From Bacteroidota bacterium (lineage in GTDB: Bacteria; Bacteroidota; Bacteroidia; Bacteroidales; Cfx3-03), in assembly GCA_013390605.1 (NCBI GenBank), contig JACAUB010000001.1, positions 4,998,754 to 5,062,753 on the forward strand: 64,000 nucleotides of DNA, written 5' to 3'. A program made the translations under genes and the position numbers. The notes beneath the pieces were generated by a model. That model saw only the letters and a list, made by a program, of their open reading frames with translations. It did no database searches and had not been told where the DNA came from. Each line of letters begins with the position of its first letter. Positions within the stretch are counted from its first letter, which is position 1. Positions 36,583-45,604 of this stretch are shown piece by piece.

Positions 36583-37512
36583 ATGAAGAATTTTGTAAAA
36601 TCCATATTACTCTTTATGCTCCCTATCTTTATTTTGGGAGTGTCCTCTGAAATTCTTCTGCGCAAGATTCCGAATGATTATGTTTTAAAAAGGAAGTTTT
36701 TAGATAACTATTCTGATAGTATAAAGGTTTTGTTTCTAGGTAGTTCTCATGCTTTTTATGGTGTTAATCCAGCTTATTTTAGTTCAAAAAGTTTTAATGC
36801 CAGTTATCCTTCTCAGACACTAAACTATGATTTTGAGATATTAAAAAAGTATAGAAATAACTGGAAAGATCTGGAATGCATAGCCATCCCCATTTCTTAT
36901 TTCTCGTTATTTGTAAGCTTTGATACTGGAATTGAATCATGGAGAGTTAAGAATTACAATATTTATTACGGAATGAATATGTCTAATAAGTTTGTAGATA
37001 ATACAGAAGCATTAAGTAATAAGCTTAGTGTTAATTTAGACAGATTGTATTCCTACTATGTTTGTGGTAATTCGAATATTTCTTGCTCAAGTTTAGGCTG
37101 GGGAATAGATTTTAATTCGAAAAATAAAAAAGATTTGAATAAAACTGGAAAACAAGCTGCAAAGAGACATTCAACGAAAGATAATAGATATCTCACTGCA
37201 AATATAAATACATTGAAAGCTATTATTGAATTTGCAAAAAATAGAGGAGTGAGGGTGCTTTTGTATACGCCACCTGCTTATCACACCTATTCTGAGAATC
37301 TGAATAGTACTCAACTAAGTCAAACTATTAGTACAGTGAAAAATATTGGTAGGGAATATAACAATGTAGTATATGTTAATTTTCTTACTGATCCATCATT
37401 TTTAGCGGCAGACTTCTTTGATGCTGACCACATGGACGAAGTAGGAGCAAAAAAACTTACGCATAAAATTGATGTTTTAATAAATCAAAATAAGAAAAAT
37501 ACCTGGCGATAA
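36583..37512 (+). CDS. SGNH/AlgX-like partner of the MBOAT protein
   Basis: One N-terminal membrane helix, then a periplasmic SGNH-like domain: block I 'LFLGSSHAFYGV' near residue 51 with a candidate nucleophilic Ser, and block V 'DADHMDEVGAKKL' near 287 with the Asp-x-x-His type pair. Adjacent MBOAT/SGNH pairs carry an acyl group across the membrane and place it on a glycan; this one starts three bases after the MBOAT stop. The glycan acceptor is unknown because no polymer biosynthesis genes are present nearby. Confidence 0.85.
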   Translation: MKNFVKSILLFMLPIFILGVSSEILLRKIPNDYVLKRKFLDNYSDSIKVLFLGSSHAFYGVNPAYFSSKSFNASYPSQTLNYDFEILKKYRNNWKDLECIAIPISYFSLFVSFDTGIESWRVKNYNIYYGMNMSNKFVDNTEALSNKLSVNLDRLYSYYVCGNSNISCSSLGWGIDFNSKNKKDLNKTGKQAAKRHSTKDNRYLTANINTLKAIIEFAKNRGVRVLLYTPPAYHTYSENLNSTQLSQTISTVKNIGREYNNVVYVNFLTDPSFLAADFFDADHMDEVGAKKLTHKIDVLINQNKKNTWR

Positions 37513-37545
37513 TAGACTATGCATGATAAGGATTCTTTTTTGTTG

Positions 37546-37831
37546 TTAAGGTTCATACTTTAGATATTCTAATGTTTGAGCAAACAGTACGCGCTGGATA
37601 GGTTTCAGATTAAATTCTCTGGCCGTATTCTCCTTATCACAGTTGTGAAGCCATGCTGCAATCCCAAAAGAAGCTGCAAACAGGTAAATATTTTGGACAA
37701 TAAGAACGGTAATCAGTGGAGTAATATGACTCTTGCACTTTAAAATCTCCGATTCCTTTATCGGGTTGTGAAAGGATAAGGCCATATCGACTTAGGTCGG
37801 TGATGTAAAAAATATTCAACTGTGCTATCAT
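37546..37831 (-). pseudogene. nitroreductase remnant, 5'-deleted and frameshifted
   Basis: The C-terminal frame reads 'QNIYLFAASFGIAAWLHNC...LNLKPIQRVLFAQTLEYLKYE', the typical ending of SagB-like/nitroreductase proteins, where related proteins read 'ISQNIYLFAASEGL...PDQ..LAQTVGY'. Upstream, in a different frame, comes 'YITDLSRYG', the preceding element of the same family. The N-terminal half with the FMN site is absent, and a MITE starts 13 bases upstream of the remnant, so it is not functional. Confidence 0.75.
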
Positions 37832-37843
37832 ATAATAAATATT

Positions 37844-37966
37844 ACCCGTTGGATGAATTAATTTGAAATCTGATCAAAACTAATTGATTAGGGTTTCAAA
37901 CTCGTAGAAATTTAGTATGATAACTATTTAATAATCTATAAGTCAAAATATAATTCATCCAACGCG
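37844..37966. mobile_element. 123-bp MITE, copy 2, with target-site duplication
   Basis: Terminal inverted repeats CCCGTTGGATGAATTA (left) and the complement of CGCGTTGGATGAATTA (right), one mismatch in sixteen. Flanked by the direct repeat TAAATATT at 37836-37843 and 37967-37974. Same length as copy 1 and alike along its length. No open frame. Confidence 0.88.
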
Positions 37967-37997
37967 TAAATATTGTATCCTTCTTTTTTACATCATT

Positions 37998-39554
37998 TTA
38001 CAACAACTTAAATCTGAAAAAATTAATTGAGGCGGGTTTAACTTTAACTTCAAATCCACTTTTTGAGCTCCGTAGTATTTTATCCTTCGTTTCTATCACG
38101 CAATTTATTCCGAAATTATTAGTTGCCTCCAATGACGGTGCGGTATAACAAACATGTTCTGATAACTGCATTAGTTTATTTGGAGCCAGATTCTTGAAAT
38201 TGACATGTGTAGGCATAATTTCATTCTCAGATAAATTCAGCACAGTAAGTACTATTTCTTTCTGGTCATCCGAAATGCTTGCTGTTGCATCAACTGCTTT
38301 AAGCAACCTTTCCAATGCAGGCGAATTAACGTCAAGGGGCAAATTATTCTTAAGAGTATATTGTCGGTAGGCCTGCAATGGAGTGTAAATAGTCTGGCGA
38401 TACGAATCGCTTTTATTCGTCATAATAGGAGCCAATACATTTACTGTTTGAGCCCAGGTTGCCAGTCCGATGATATCAGCATTTCGCTGAAACAAATTCA
38501 GGAACTTTCCAACAGCTAGTGAGTGAGCCCAGTTGTATGAATATTCCATATTGTAGTCTCCTGTGCCTTTCCCGGAATTCAAATCCCAAATACCCCATTC
38601 ATCAATAGCTATTTTTAAAGGTTCCTGTCGAGGGGGGAAGCGATACCATGAAGAAAAATCATGAACGGTCTTTGGTACTTCCTGTATCAGGGTCCTCATA
38701 TTGTTGAGGTCTATATTAAATGCCTCAACGCTATTAAGTAGTGACATGTATTTGGAATCTGACGGAATTGAATACAGATGAATAGACAGAAAATCACAAA
38801 CAGAATGCATATCATGAATAACCTTTTTACTCCAATCCAAATCAATTGAATTTCCAACTAAAGTTATTTTCAATGATGGATCCTGAAGTTTCATCATTTT
38901 AACATATTGCCAGCTGTCCTCGATATATTTCTCTACATTCTGATGTTTTCCAGCGTCCGTTACTGCATATTCTTCATTTCCAATAGCCCAGTATTTCACG
39001 TTGAAAGGCTTTTCGAAACCATGTTTACGCCTGAGATTTGCATAGAAGGTGTCGCCGGTTCCATTGCAATATTCAACCCAATTTGAGGCTTCTTCTGGTG
39101 TTCCAGTTGCCATATTTACAACCAGAAAAGGCTCTGCGCCTATTTTGTGGCAATATTCAACAAACTCAGCTGTGCCAAAATGATTGTCGTTCATGCCACC
39201 CCAAATCAGGTTTTTACGCTTCGGTCGTTCAGCTTTGGGCCCTATGCCATCTTGCCAATGATAAATTTTGATCACTGTGCCACCCGGAAATCTTAAAATA
39301 GGTATGTTGAGGTCCTTAACTTTCTGAATTACATCTTTTCTGAATCCATTTTCGTCAGACAAAGAAGAACCTTCTTCATAAACTCCACCATTGATACATC
39401 GTCCCAGATACTCGATAAACTGGCCAAAAACCATTGGGGAAACCTTTTCTACCGGTTGATTTAAATCGATCGAAATTATTGTCTCCCGGCTATTCTGAGC
39501 AAACATACTGAGCATTGTAAATTGAAGACAGAAAAGCAACAAAACAAACCTCAT
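37998..39554 (-). CDS. alpha-L-arabinofuranosidase, GH51
   Basis: I start at the ATG of MRFVLLLFCLQF, which opens a signal peptide ending 'SMFAQ'; the frame is open for 47 more codons upstream but those do not look like a secreted protein start. Counting from that longer start, acid/base Glu241 lies in 'IGNEEYA' and nucleophile Glu366 in 'AIDEWGIW'; other GH51 marks are 'GQFIEYLGRCINGGVYEE' and 'ILRFPGGT'. The enzyme removes terminal arabinofuranose from arabinans or arabinoxylans, here outside the cytoplasm. No SusC/D genes are present nearby. Confidence 0.93.
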   Translation of the reverse strand: MRFVLLLFCLQFTMLSMFAQNSRETIISIDLNQPVEKVSPMVFGQFIEYLGRCINGGVYEEGSSLSDENGFRKDVIQKVKDLNIPILRFPGGTVIKIYHWQDGIGPKAERPKRKNLIWGGMNDNHFGTAEFVEYCHKIGAEPFLVVNMATGTPEEASNWVEYCNGTGDTFYANLRRKHGFEKPFNVKYWAIGNEEYAVTDAGKHQNVEKYIEDSWQYVKMMKLQDPSLKITLVGNSIDLDWSKKVIHDMHSVCDFLSIHLYSIPSDSKYMSLLNSVEAFNIDLNNMRTLIQEVPKTVHDFSSWYRFPPRQEPLKIAIDEWGIWDLNSGKGTGDYNMEYSYNWAHSLAVGKFLNLFQRNADIIGLATWAQTVNVLAPIMTNKSDSYRQTIYTPLQAYRQYTLKNNLPLDVNSPALERLLKAVDATASISDDQKEIVLTVLNLSENEIMPTHVNFKNLAPNKLMQLSEHVCYTAPSLEATNNFGINCVIETKDKILRSSKSGFEVKVKPASINFFRFKLL

Positions 39555-40112
39555 TAGCTTTTTTGAGACTATTAAATTAGCATCAGGCAATGCTCCTGAT
39601 ATATACAAAATGCGACTTGCATTTAATATTCCATATTTTCTTAAAACGAGAGTAGTAATAAAGTTAGGTAATGATCTTGAATGATTATTTTTCATTTTTA
39701 TCTATTAACGTTTATTCCAAATAATTCGCAAACTCAAAAATAGTGAATAAATTTCGAATACTTGGGTACAAATGGGATCAAGAATACTCATCATGATTTT
39801 CGGCCATTCTACTAATTGAAGTGAATATGCTAAAAAATCAATTTATCTGGTAGCCTATTTACCGCGATATTATTTACTGACTGTTTAAAAAGTATTATTA
39901 TTTTTGAAGTGGAATATAATTTGAATGACTCAAATCTATTGTTATCGTGTTCTTTGGTTAAAAATTAGCGTGTATCAAATGTGGCAATTTTTCATCGTCC
40001 TTAATGCTTGATTTTTGATTTATATTGGATGTTGTTCCGTTTATAAAAGCATTTCTTCAGGCAACTTATTTATGTATATTTATAGCTAAAACCGATTTAA
40101 AAACATAGAGCC
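39555..40112. other. 558-bp divergent spacer
   Basis: Divergent promoter region between the GH51 gene and the Fe-S protein gene. Its first 141 bases continue the GH51 frame without a stop. No repeat or RNA structure recognised. Confidence 0.45.
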
Positions 40113-41396
40113 ATGGCTCACCATACACTTAAAACGGCATATTCAGACCTTGTAGACCGGCTTAACCGTTTCCCACAAGGTGCTCCGCCTTCCGAATTGT
40201 TAAATAAAATACTGAAAGTATTATTCAGTGACAAGGAAGCCCAACTAGTTTCATTATTGCCCATTAAGCCTTTTACTGCCGAAAAGGCTAGCCGAATCTG
40301 GAAAATGGACCTGAATACTACCCGGAAAATTCTGGATACACTTGCAGACCGCGCTATGCTTGTCGACATCGAGCAAAATGGTGAACAGGAATATGTATTA
40401 CCGCCCCCCATGGCTGGATTTTTTGAGTTTTCGATGATGCGGGTGCGTAACGATATTGATCAGAAAGCATTGGGTGAACTTTTCTACCAATATCTTAATG
40501 TAGAGGAAGATTTTGTACGCGAGCTTTTTACTAATGGTGAAACCCAGCTTGGAAGAGTTTTTGTAAATGAACCTGCCTTGTCTGCAGAGAATGCCCTGCA
40601 TGTATTAGATTACGAACGTGCTACCGAAATTATTCAAACTGCTACCCATATTGGTGTAGGAATGTGCTATTGCCGACACAAAATGCAGCACCTTGGCAAG
40701 GCCTGTAATGCTCCTATGGATATTTGTATGACGTTTAATACCACTGCCGCCTCACTTACAAAGCATGGTCATGCCCGACGTATCGATTCGGTGGAATGTC
40801 TTGATCTGCTTCAGCAGGCCTATGATCACAATCTGGTTCAGTTTGGTGAGAACGTACGCGAAGAGGTGAACTTTATTTGTAATTGTTGCGGATGTTGCTG
40901 CGAAGCCATGATTGCTGCAAGGCGATTTGCTATTTTTAATCCGGTACATACTACTAACTTTATTCCTGTTATTAACGATCAGCAATGCAGTGGATGTGGC
41001 AAATGTGTGAATGTCTGTCCCGTTGAAGCTATGTCTCTTGTTTCTGCTAATGATGCACATCATCCGAACCGAAAAAAGGCTTTGCTCAATGAAGAACGAT
41101 GTCTGGGATGTGGTGTATGTGTACGTAGTTGTAACACAAAAAGTATCCTATTAAAATCGCGGGCAAAAAGGGTACTAACACCTCTGAATGGTGTTCATAA
41201 AGCTGTTGTAATGGCTATTGAACGTGGCAAATTACAGCATTTGATTTTTGATAACCGGGTCTTATTCAGTCATCGGGCCTTGGCTGCATTGTTGGGCACC
41301 TTACTTAAACTCCCGCCTATCAAACAAGCTGTTGCCAGTCAACAGATTAAATCACGTTATTTCGAACGACTAGTACGACAGATGAAAACGGTTTGA
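40113..41396 (+). CDS. 4Fe-4S ferredoxin-type protein with N-terminal winged helix
   Basis: Two consecutive [4Fe-4S] motifs, 'CSGCGKCVNVCP' near residue 290 and 'CLGCGVCVRSC' near 330 (the second followed by N instead of P), preceded by a Cys-dense segment 'CNCCGCCC' near 256 and by 'CYCRHKMQHLGKAC' near 188. The first ~110 residues look like a helical winged-helix domain ('SRIWKMDLNTTRKILDTLADRAML'). Such ~430-aa proteins of anaerobic Bacteroidota are thought to be redox proteins or sensors; the exact role is unknown. Monocistronic and soluble. Confidence 0.85.
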   Translation: MAHHTLKTAYSDLVDRLNRFPQGAPPSELLNKILKVLFSDKEAQLVSLLPIKPFTAEKASRIWKMDLNTTRKILDTLADRAMLVDIEQNGEQEYVLPPPMAGFFEFSMMRVRNDIDQKALGELFYQYLNVEEDFVRELFTNGETQLGRVFVNEPALSAENALHVLDYERATEIIQTATHIGVGMCYCRHKMQHLGKACNAPMDICMTFNTTAASLTKHGHARRIDSVECLDLLQQAYDHNLVQFGENVREEVNFICNCCGCCCEAMIAARRFAIFNPVHTTNFIPVINDQQCSGCGKCVNVCPVEAMSLVSANDAHHPNRKKALLNEERCLGCGVCVRSCNTKSILLKSRAKRVLTPLNGVHKAVVMAIERGKLQHLIFDNRVLFSHRALAALLGTLLKLPPIKQAVASQQIKSRYFERLVRQMKTV

Positions 41397-41721
41397 AATA
41401 AACCATGTCAGTAGCATAATTACAAATAGGTAATTAATGTCATCATACCACCCCTCTTGCAGATAACGAAGGTGCTAGGGGTTTCATCTTGCTTTATTTC
41501 TATTTCTTATTTAACTGTTACAGTTATATCCCTAGATTGAAGTTTATTATCTTTAACGGATGCTGTTAATGATAAGAGTATGTGATCATGCTTTTCATCC
41601 ACTTCAAATAAATATCTAAATCACTCCGATTTTAGTGATAAAATGATTCAAATCTTCACGCGAGACACAGCTTTTCTTCAGGGTAACTTCAGGTGTTATT
41701 CACCCTCTAGAGGTGCGAAAA

Positions 41722-41776
41722 GGGTGGAGATACCCTGGATATGGGGTGCATATGGGGTGGAGATACCCTTGGTAAA
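41722..41776. repeat. 11-bp-period repeat array B
   Basis: Units begin at 41722, 41733, 41744, 41755 and 41766, reading GGGTGGAGATA, CCCTGGATATG, GGGTGCATATG, GGGTGGAGATA and CCCTTGGTAAA. The 14-mer GGGTGGAGATACCC occurs twice exactly 33 bases apart, three periods. A partly matching palindrome (CACCCTCTAGAGGTG) precedes the array at 41701. Confidence 0.8.
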
Positions 41777-41892
41777 AGACATATATTATGATAACTACAT
41801 CCTCTGTGTAAAAGGAAAGAGTCAGTCAAGGAATTTGAAGGAAGATTTGCGAATCGTTAGGCTTTGCGAATCTAAAGATAGAGTTTAATGAC

Positions 41893-41928
41893 AAAAAAAC
41901 CTCCCTTCGTCAACACTTGCGAAGGGAG
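41893..41928 (-). terminator. intrinsic terminator of the duplicated-domain gene
   Basis: On the minus strand CTCCCTTCG and CGAAGGGAG (41920-41928 and 41901-41909) form a 9-bp stem with a 10-nt loop, followed by G and seven T (as plus-strand A's around 41893-41899). It lies 43 bases past the stop codon of the gene on that strand. Confidence 0.85.
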
Positions 41929-41971
41929 ATTTAGGATTGTAATATTTTTATTTCAGCTTCTTCTTTGAAAT

Positions 41972-42850
41972 TTAATGGTTACGAAATTCTCTTACAAGTA
42001 TTTGTCGTTTCTCGCCATACCATGATCCGAGGAAAAGTCTATTTCGGATTTGGTCGTGAGCAACAAAACCAGCAGGAAGACGGCCAGAAGGGGAGTAAAG
42101 AACAAAGTACTGTCTGTCACGTCCTAAAGTTAATTCGCCATTTCTTGTTACAAAGAATGTTTGGTCTCTCTCTAATCTCATCCGTGAAATCCATTCGTCA
42201 ATATTTGGAATTGATTTTAAATCATTCCAGTCAGCCATCTCGCTTTTACCTAAAAATTCTCTGCGGGATTCTTCTTTCAGATTTTGTCTTTCGCTATAAC
42301 TTTTATAAGTTAATTTCATAGATCGATAGTCTATTGCATCATTCCTGCGTCCATCGTTTCTATAAGAATCATCTCTACGTGGTTCATTTCTGTAGGAATC
42401 ATCTCTGCGTGAATCATTTCGATGCCCATCATTTTTGTAGACAAGAATATTCCGTCTATCACCATTCCATGCACTCAGGAAAAGTTTATTACTGAATCGT
42501 TCGATAATAAGAAAACCGAATGGGAGTTTGCCATTCGAAGCATAACGAACAAAGTATTGTCTGTTGTCTCCAGACATGTATCTACCGTCACGTGTTACCA
42601 TGAATGTTTGGCCATTATGCAAATTCATACACCTGGCCCATCCCTCAACATCTTTGATTTGAACTAAATCTGACCAGTCAGCAACTGTTGCGTTACCCCC
42701 AAATTCATGCCTTACTACCATTTCCATGTTTTCTTTTTCTGACACAATGCGGGTAGTTAGCATCATGTTTCTGCAGTCTTGTGCTTTAAGCCCTGTTATT
42801 CCCAGAACAAACAAGAGCAGGATGCTTAATTTAAATGGTTTGTGTTTCAT
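41972..42850 (-). CDS. secreted protein with two copies of an unknown domain joined by a 10-residue-repeat linker
   Basis: Signal peptide to about residue 24 (LKAQ). Two similar ~100-residue domains, about 28-137 and 175-289, each with 'DW..L..I..VE/W..RM', then 'TFFVTR(D/N)G', 'RQYFV.Y...G.LP.GF' and 'LFLG/SxW.G..R.ILV'. The linker consists of three decapeptide units: RNDSRRDDSY, RNEPRRDDSY, RNDGRRNDAI, encoded by 30-bp DNA repeats. I do not recognise the domain; the tandem copies look like an internal duplication. Probably periplasmic or surface. Confidence 0.8.
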   Translation of the reverse strand: MKHKPFKLSILLLFVLGITGLKAQDCRNMMLTTRIVSEKENMEMVVRHEFGGNATVADWSDLVQIKDVEGWARCMNLHNGQTFMVTRDGRYMSGDNRQYFVRYASNGKLPFGFLIIERFSNKLFLSAWNGDRRNILVYKNDGHRNDSRRDDSYRNEPRRDDSYRNDGRRNDAIDYRSMKLTYKSYSERQNLKEESRREFLGKSEMADWNDLKSIPNIDEWISRMRLERDQTFFVTRNGELTLGRDRQYFVLYSPSGRLPAGFVAHDQIRNRLFLGSWYGEKRQILVREFRNH

Positions 42851-43126
42851 CGTTTTTAATTTATAGGTTTATATTTATTCCTACAAAAAAGCAAGATATC
42901 ATTGGCTGAGAAGCACTTGCCTAATCATTTTGTAGTGTTTGTTTTCGGGCTCAAGGGACTTAAGATATGCAATTTATAATCAAATATAAGATAAAATGAA
43001 TTAATGATTGATGATTTCTGGGAAGATGGATTGCAAGCACTGAAGGAGTTAACATATGCTACTGTTTGGTATGGGCTTTTAGGGTTCGGTATTATGCAAT
43101 AATCTAAGCTTTTAAGTTATCTTTTT

Positions 43127-45502
43127 TTAGAGATATTGAAATTCTGACATCTGATTTATTCCTTCAGATAGGTTTCTACAAGGAAGGGTGAAGAAGAATA
43201 TAGAACCTTTCCCCTCTTCGCTTTCTAACCATATCTTGCCTCCCTGCATTTCGACAAATGCTTTAGCAATCGACAAGCCCAATCCAGCTCCTTCTAAAGC
43301 TTTTGTATCAAAAATATCAGATTGAACAAAGCGTTCAAAAATAGCGGACTGTCTGTCTTTGGAAATTCCTATACCCGTATCTTTCACGAAAAACACAAAT
43401 TCCAAAGGTTCGTCAGAATCACCCATTTTTAAGTTATAGCTAAGTTCAATGGTGCCTTTGTCGGTATATTTGATTGCGTTTTTTACCAGATTAGAAAGAA
43501 TGGCATAAAGTTTTTGTTGGTCAGTCTCCATGTTTGCCATTTCATTTGGCAAGGTGTTTTTAATTAGTAATTGTATTCCTTTTTTCTCTGCCTCAGGTTT
43601 GAAGAATGTATAGATATATTCCATCTGCTCGTTAACGTTTGTTTCTGAAATCGATATGTGCATTTGCCCCGATTCTATTTTCGAAATGTCAACAATGTCA
43701 TTAATGATATTGAGCATACGTGCCCCACTTTTCTCTATGATATCAATGTAATATTTTTGTTCTTCACCTGTAAGTTCAGGCTCTTTTAACAGCTCTGCAA
43801 AACCCAGAATCCCATTCATCGGTGTGCGGATTTCGTGGCTCATATTGGCTAGAAAAGCGGTTTTCAAATGATCACTTTCTTCGGCTTTTTCCTTAGCTTT
43901 AATCAGTTCTTGTAATGTCTTTTTCTTTTCTGTTATATCTTCTTTAATGGCGAGAAAATGAGTTATTTTTCCATCATTATTCGTTATTGGCGAAATGGAG
44001 ACAGCCTCCCATATTAGCCTCCCATCTTTTCGTTTATTGTAGAATTCACCTCTCCATTCATTACCCGAATTTATTGTTTTCCAAAGTTCTTCGTATTGCT
44101 CATTAGATGTATGCCCCGAATGTAATAAGCGTGAGGTTTTCCCTCTAACCTCGTCAAATGTATAACCGGTTATTTCAGTAAACTTCGGGTTAACATATTC
44201 AATAGCACCTGTAGTATCAGTAATGATAATTGAGACAGGACTTTGTTCTACTGCACGCGAGTGTTTACGCAATTCATCTATAACTGATCTATGTTCTGAA
44301 ATATCTCTGGTAGTTCCCAGAATTCCAAGTTTATTTTGTTGATCATCAATAATTAGTGATGCCTTAACTTCTGTCCATACCGTGGTTTGATCTTTTCTGA
44401 TCATCTCCAGTTCGATTATTTTTGGCAATGTGGGGGTTTTCGATTTATCATTATTTTCTAAAATAATATTAGAAATCACTGTAGTTGCTTTTTTATATGA
44501 ATCGGGTGTTAAGACATCAGATAATTTTTGTTTTATTGCCTCCTCGGGTTCATATCCTCTTAGCGCTTTTATGGATGGACTTAAGTAGGTATAATTTAGA
44601 TCCATATCGAGAACAAAAATTACATCTCCTGAATTATCAGCAAGCAATCGGTATTTTGATTCACTTTCAATTAAAGCGGCCTGTTTTTTTATCAATTCAT
44701 TATGTCGGTGAACATTAGTGATCAATGAAGGCAGCCTGAAGTAATAATTTTTATTTTTGGCAAGGTAGTCATTTGCGCCTAATTTAAGTGCCTCTATGGC
44801 CAATTCTTCATTGCCCTGTCCTGTGACCAAAATAATCGGAATATAAAGTTTTAGTTCCTGTCTGATTTTTTTGATGAATTCAAGCGCATTCATTCCCGGT
44901 AGGCGATAATCAATCAGTATTACTTGATAAGGACATGCTCCTGTTTCGTTATTCATTAATTGTTCAATTGCTGCTTCTGCTGTTGGAAGGGTTACAAGAT
45001 GAATATACGGAGCATACTGTTTTAGATGACGAATTGTGAGATCAATATCTAGAGAATGATATTCTATGTAGAGTATTTTAAGTGTTTCAGATTTTAGTCG
45101 CAGATTTTGTTTGAAATTTTTTAGTGTAAAATCAATTATTTGGGGTAGTCTTGATATGTAGTCATCACGTTTAACCACGTAATCGTCAGCACCTGCTTTT
45201 AGTGCAGCAACAGCAACCTCTTCATTTCCTGAACCTGTGAGTATAATCACTGCTATATTCAAATCCAATTGTCTGATTTCCACAAGTAAATCGAGACCAT
45301 TGCCATCTGGTAGATTTATATCCAAAAGGGCAATATCGTAAGATGGTTTTTTTTGAAGTAGTGATCTGGCCTGTTTTAAGGTTGATGCAACTTCAACTTT
45401 ACAATCTGGAATAAGCCCATAGAGTCTGATTTGTGTTAATTCGGCATCAGTTTTATTGTCTTCAAGTATCAGGATGTTCATAATCTTAGAATTACTTGTC
45501 AT
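43127..45502 (-). CDS. hybrid histidine kinase, REC-REC-PAS-PAS-HisKA-HATPase
   Basis: Two N-terminal receiver domains: about 8-130, with phosphoacceptor Asp61 in 'ALLDINLP', and about 140-265 with 'VILIDYRLP'; the second has Glu-Tyr instead of the usual acidic pair after its first strand. Then PAS domains at about 280-400 and 410-535, HisKA with 'MSHEIRTPMNGILGF' near 562, and an ATPase with 'NAIKYT', 'DTGIGIS' and 'GAGLGLSIA'. No membrane helix, so cytoplasmic. It belongs to a signalling cluster with two more kinases and a receiver protein. Confidence 0.93.
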   Translation of the reverse strand: MTSNSKIMNILILEDNKTDAELTQIRLYGLIPDCKVEVASTLKQARSLLQKKPSYDIALLDINLPDGNGLDLLVEIRQLDLNIAVIILTGSGNEEVAVAALKAGADDYVVKRDDYISRLPQIIDFTLKNFKQNLRLKSETLKILYIEYHSLDIDLTIRHLKQYAPYIHLVTLPTAEAAIEQLMNNETGACPYQVILIDYRLPGMNALEFIKKIRQELKLYIPIILVTGQGNEELAIEALKLGANDYLAKNKNYYFRLPSLITNVHRHNELIKKQAALIESESKYRLLADNSGDVIFVLDMDLNYTYLSPSIKALRGYEPEEAIKQKLSDVLTPDSYKKATTVISNIILENNDKSKTPTLPKIIELEMIRKDQTTVWTEVKASLIIDDQQNKLGILGTTRDISEHRSVIDELRKHSRAVEQSPVSIIITDTTGAIEYVNPKFTEITGYTFDEVRGKTSRLLHSGHTSNEQYEELWKTINSGNEWRGEFYNKRKDGRLIWEAVSISPITNNDGKITHFLAIKEDITEKKKTLQELIKAKEKAEESDHLKTAFLANMSHEIRTPMNGILGFAELLKEPELTGEEQKYYIDIIEKSGARMLNIINDIVDISKIESGQMHISISETNVNEQMEYIYTFFKPEAEKKGIQLLIKNTLPNEMANMETDQQKLYAILSNLVKNAIKYTDKGTIELSYNLKMGDSDEPLEFVFFVKDTGIGISKDRQSAIFERFVQSDIFDTKALEGAGLGLSIAKAFVEMQGGKIWLESEEGKGSIFFFTLPCRNLSEGINQMSEFQYL

Positions 45503-45604
45503 GTGCTAATTTAAAAGAATATACTTTAATGCACAATACCAACTTTAGATTTTGTTAGTAATGAGAATAATCGGAAAAGAATGGATTGGAATATTCATAT
45601 CCGT

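Larger units (their letters stand above)
41397..41971. other. 575-bp convergent spacer
   Basis: Lies between two convergent genes. It holds the 11-bp-period array B and a minus-strand terminator, both listed. An 81-codon plus-strand frame across the array (41643-41888) is considered chance. Confidence 0.6.

Noticed and set aside
41643..41888. 81-codon plus-strand open frame across array B
   Set aside because: Its middle is encoded by the phased repeat units, there is no family resemblance, and it lies in the tail region between two convergent genes; chance frame most likely.
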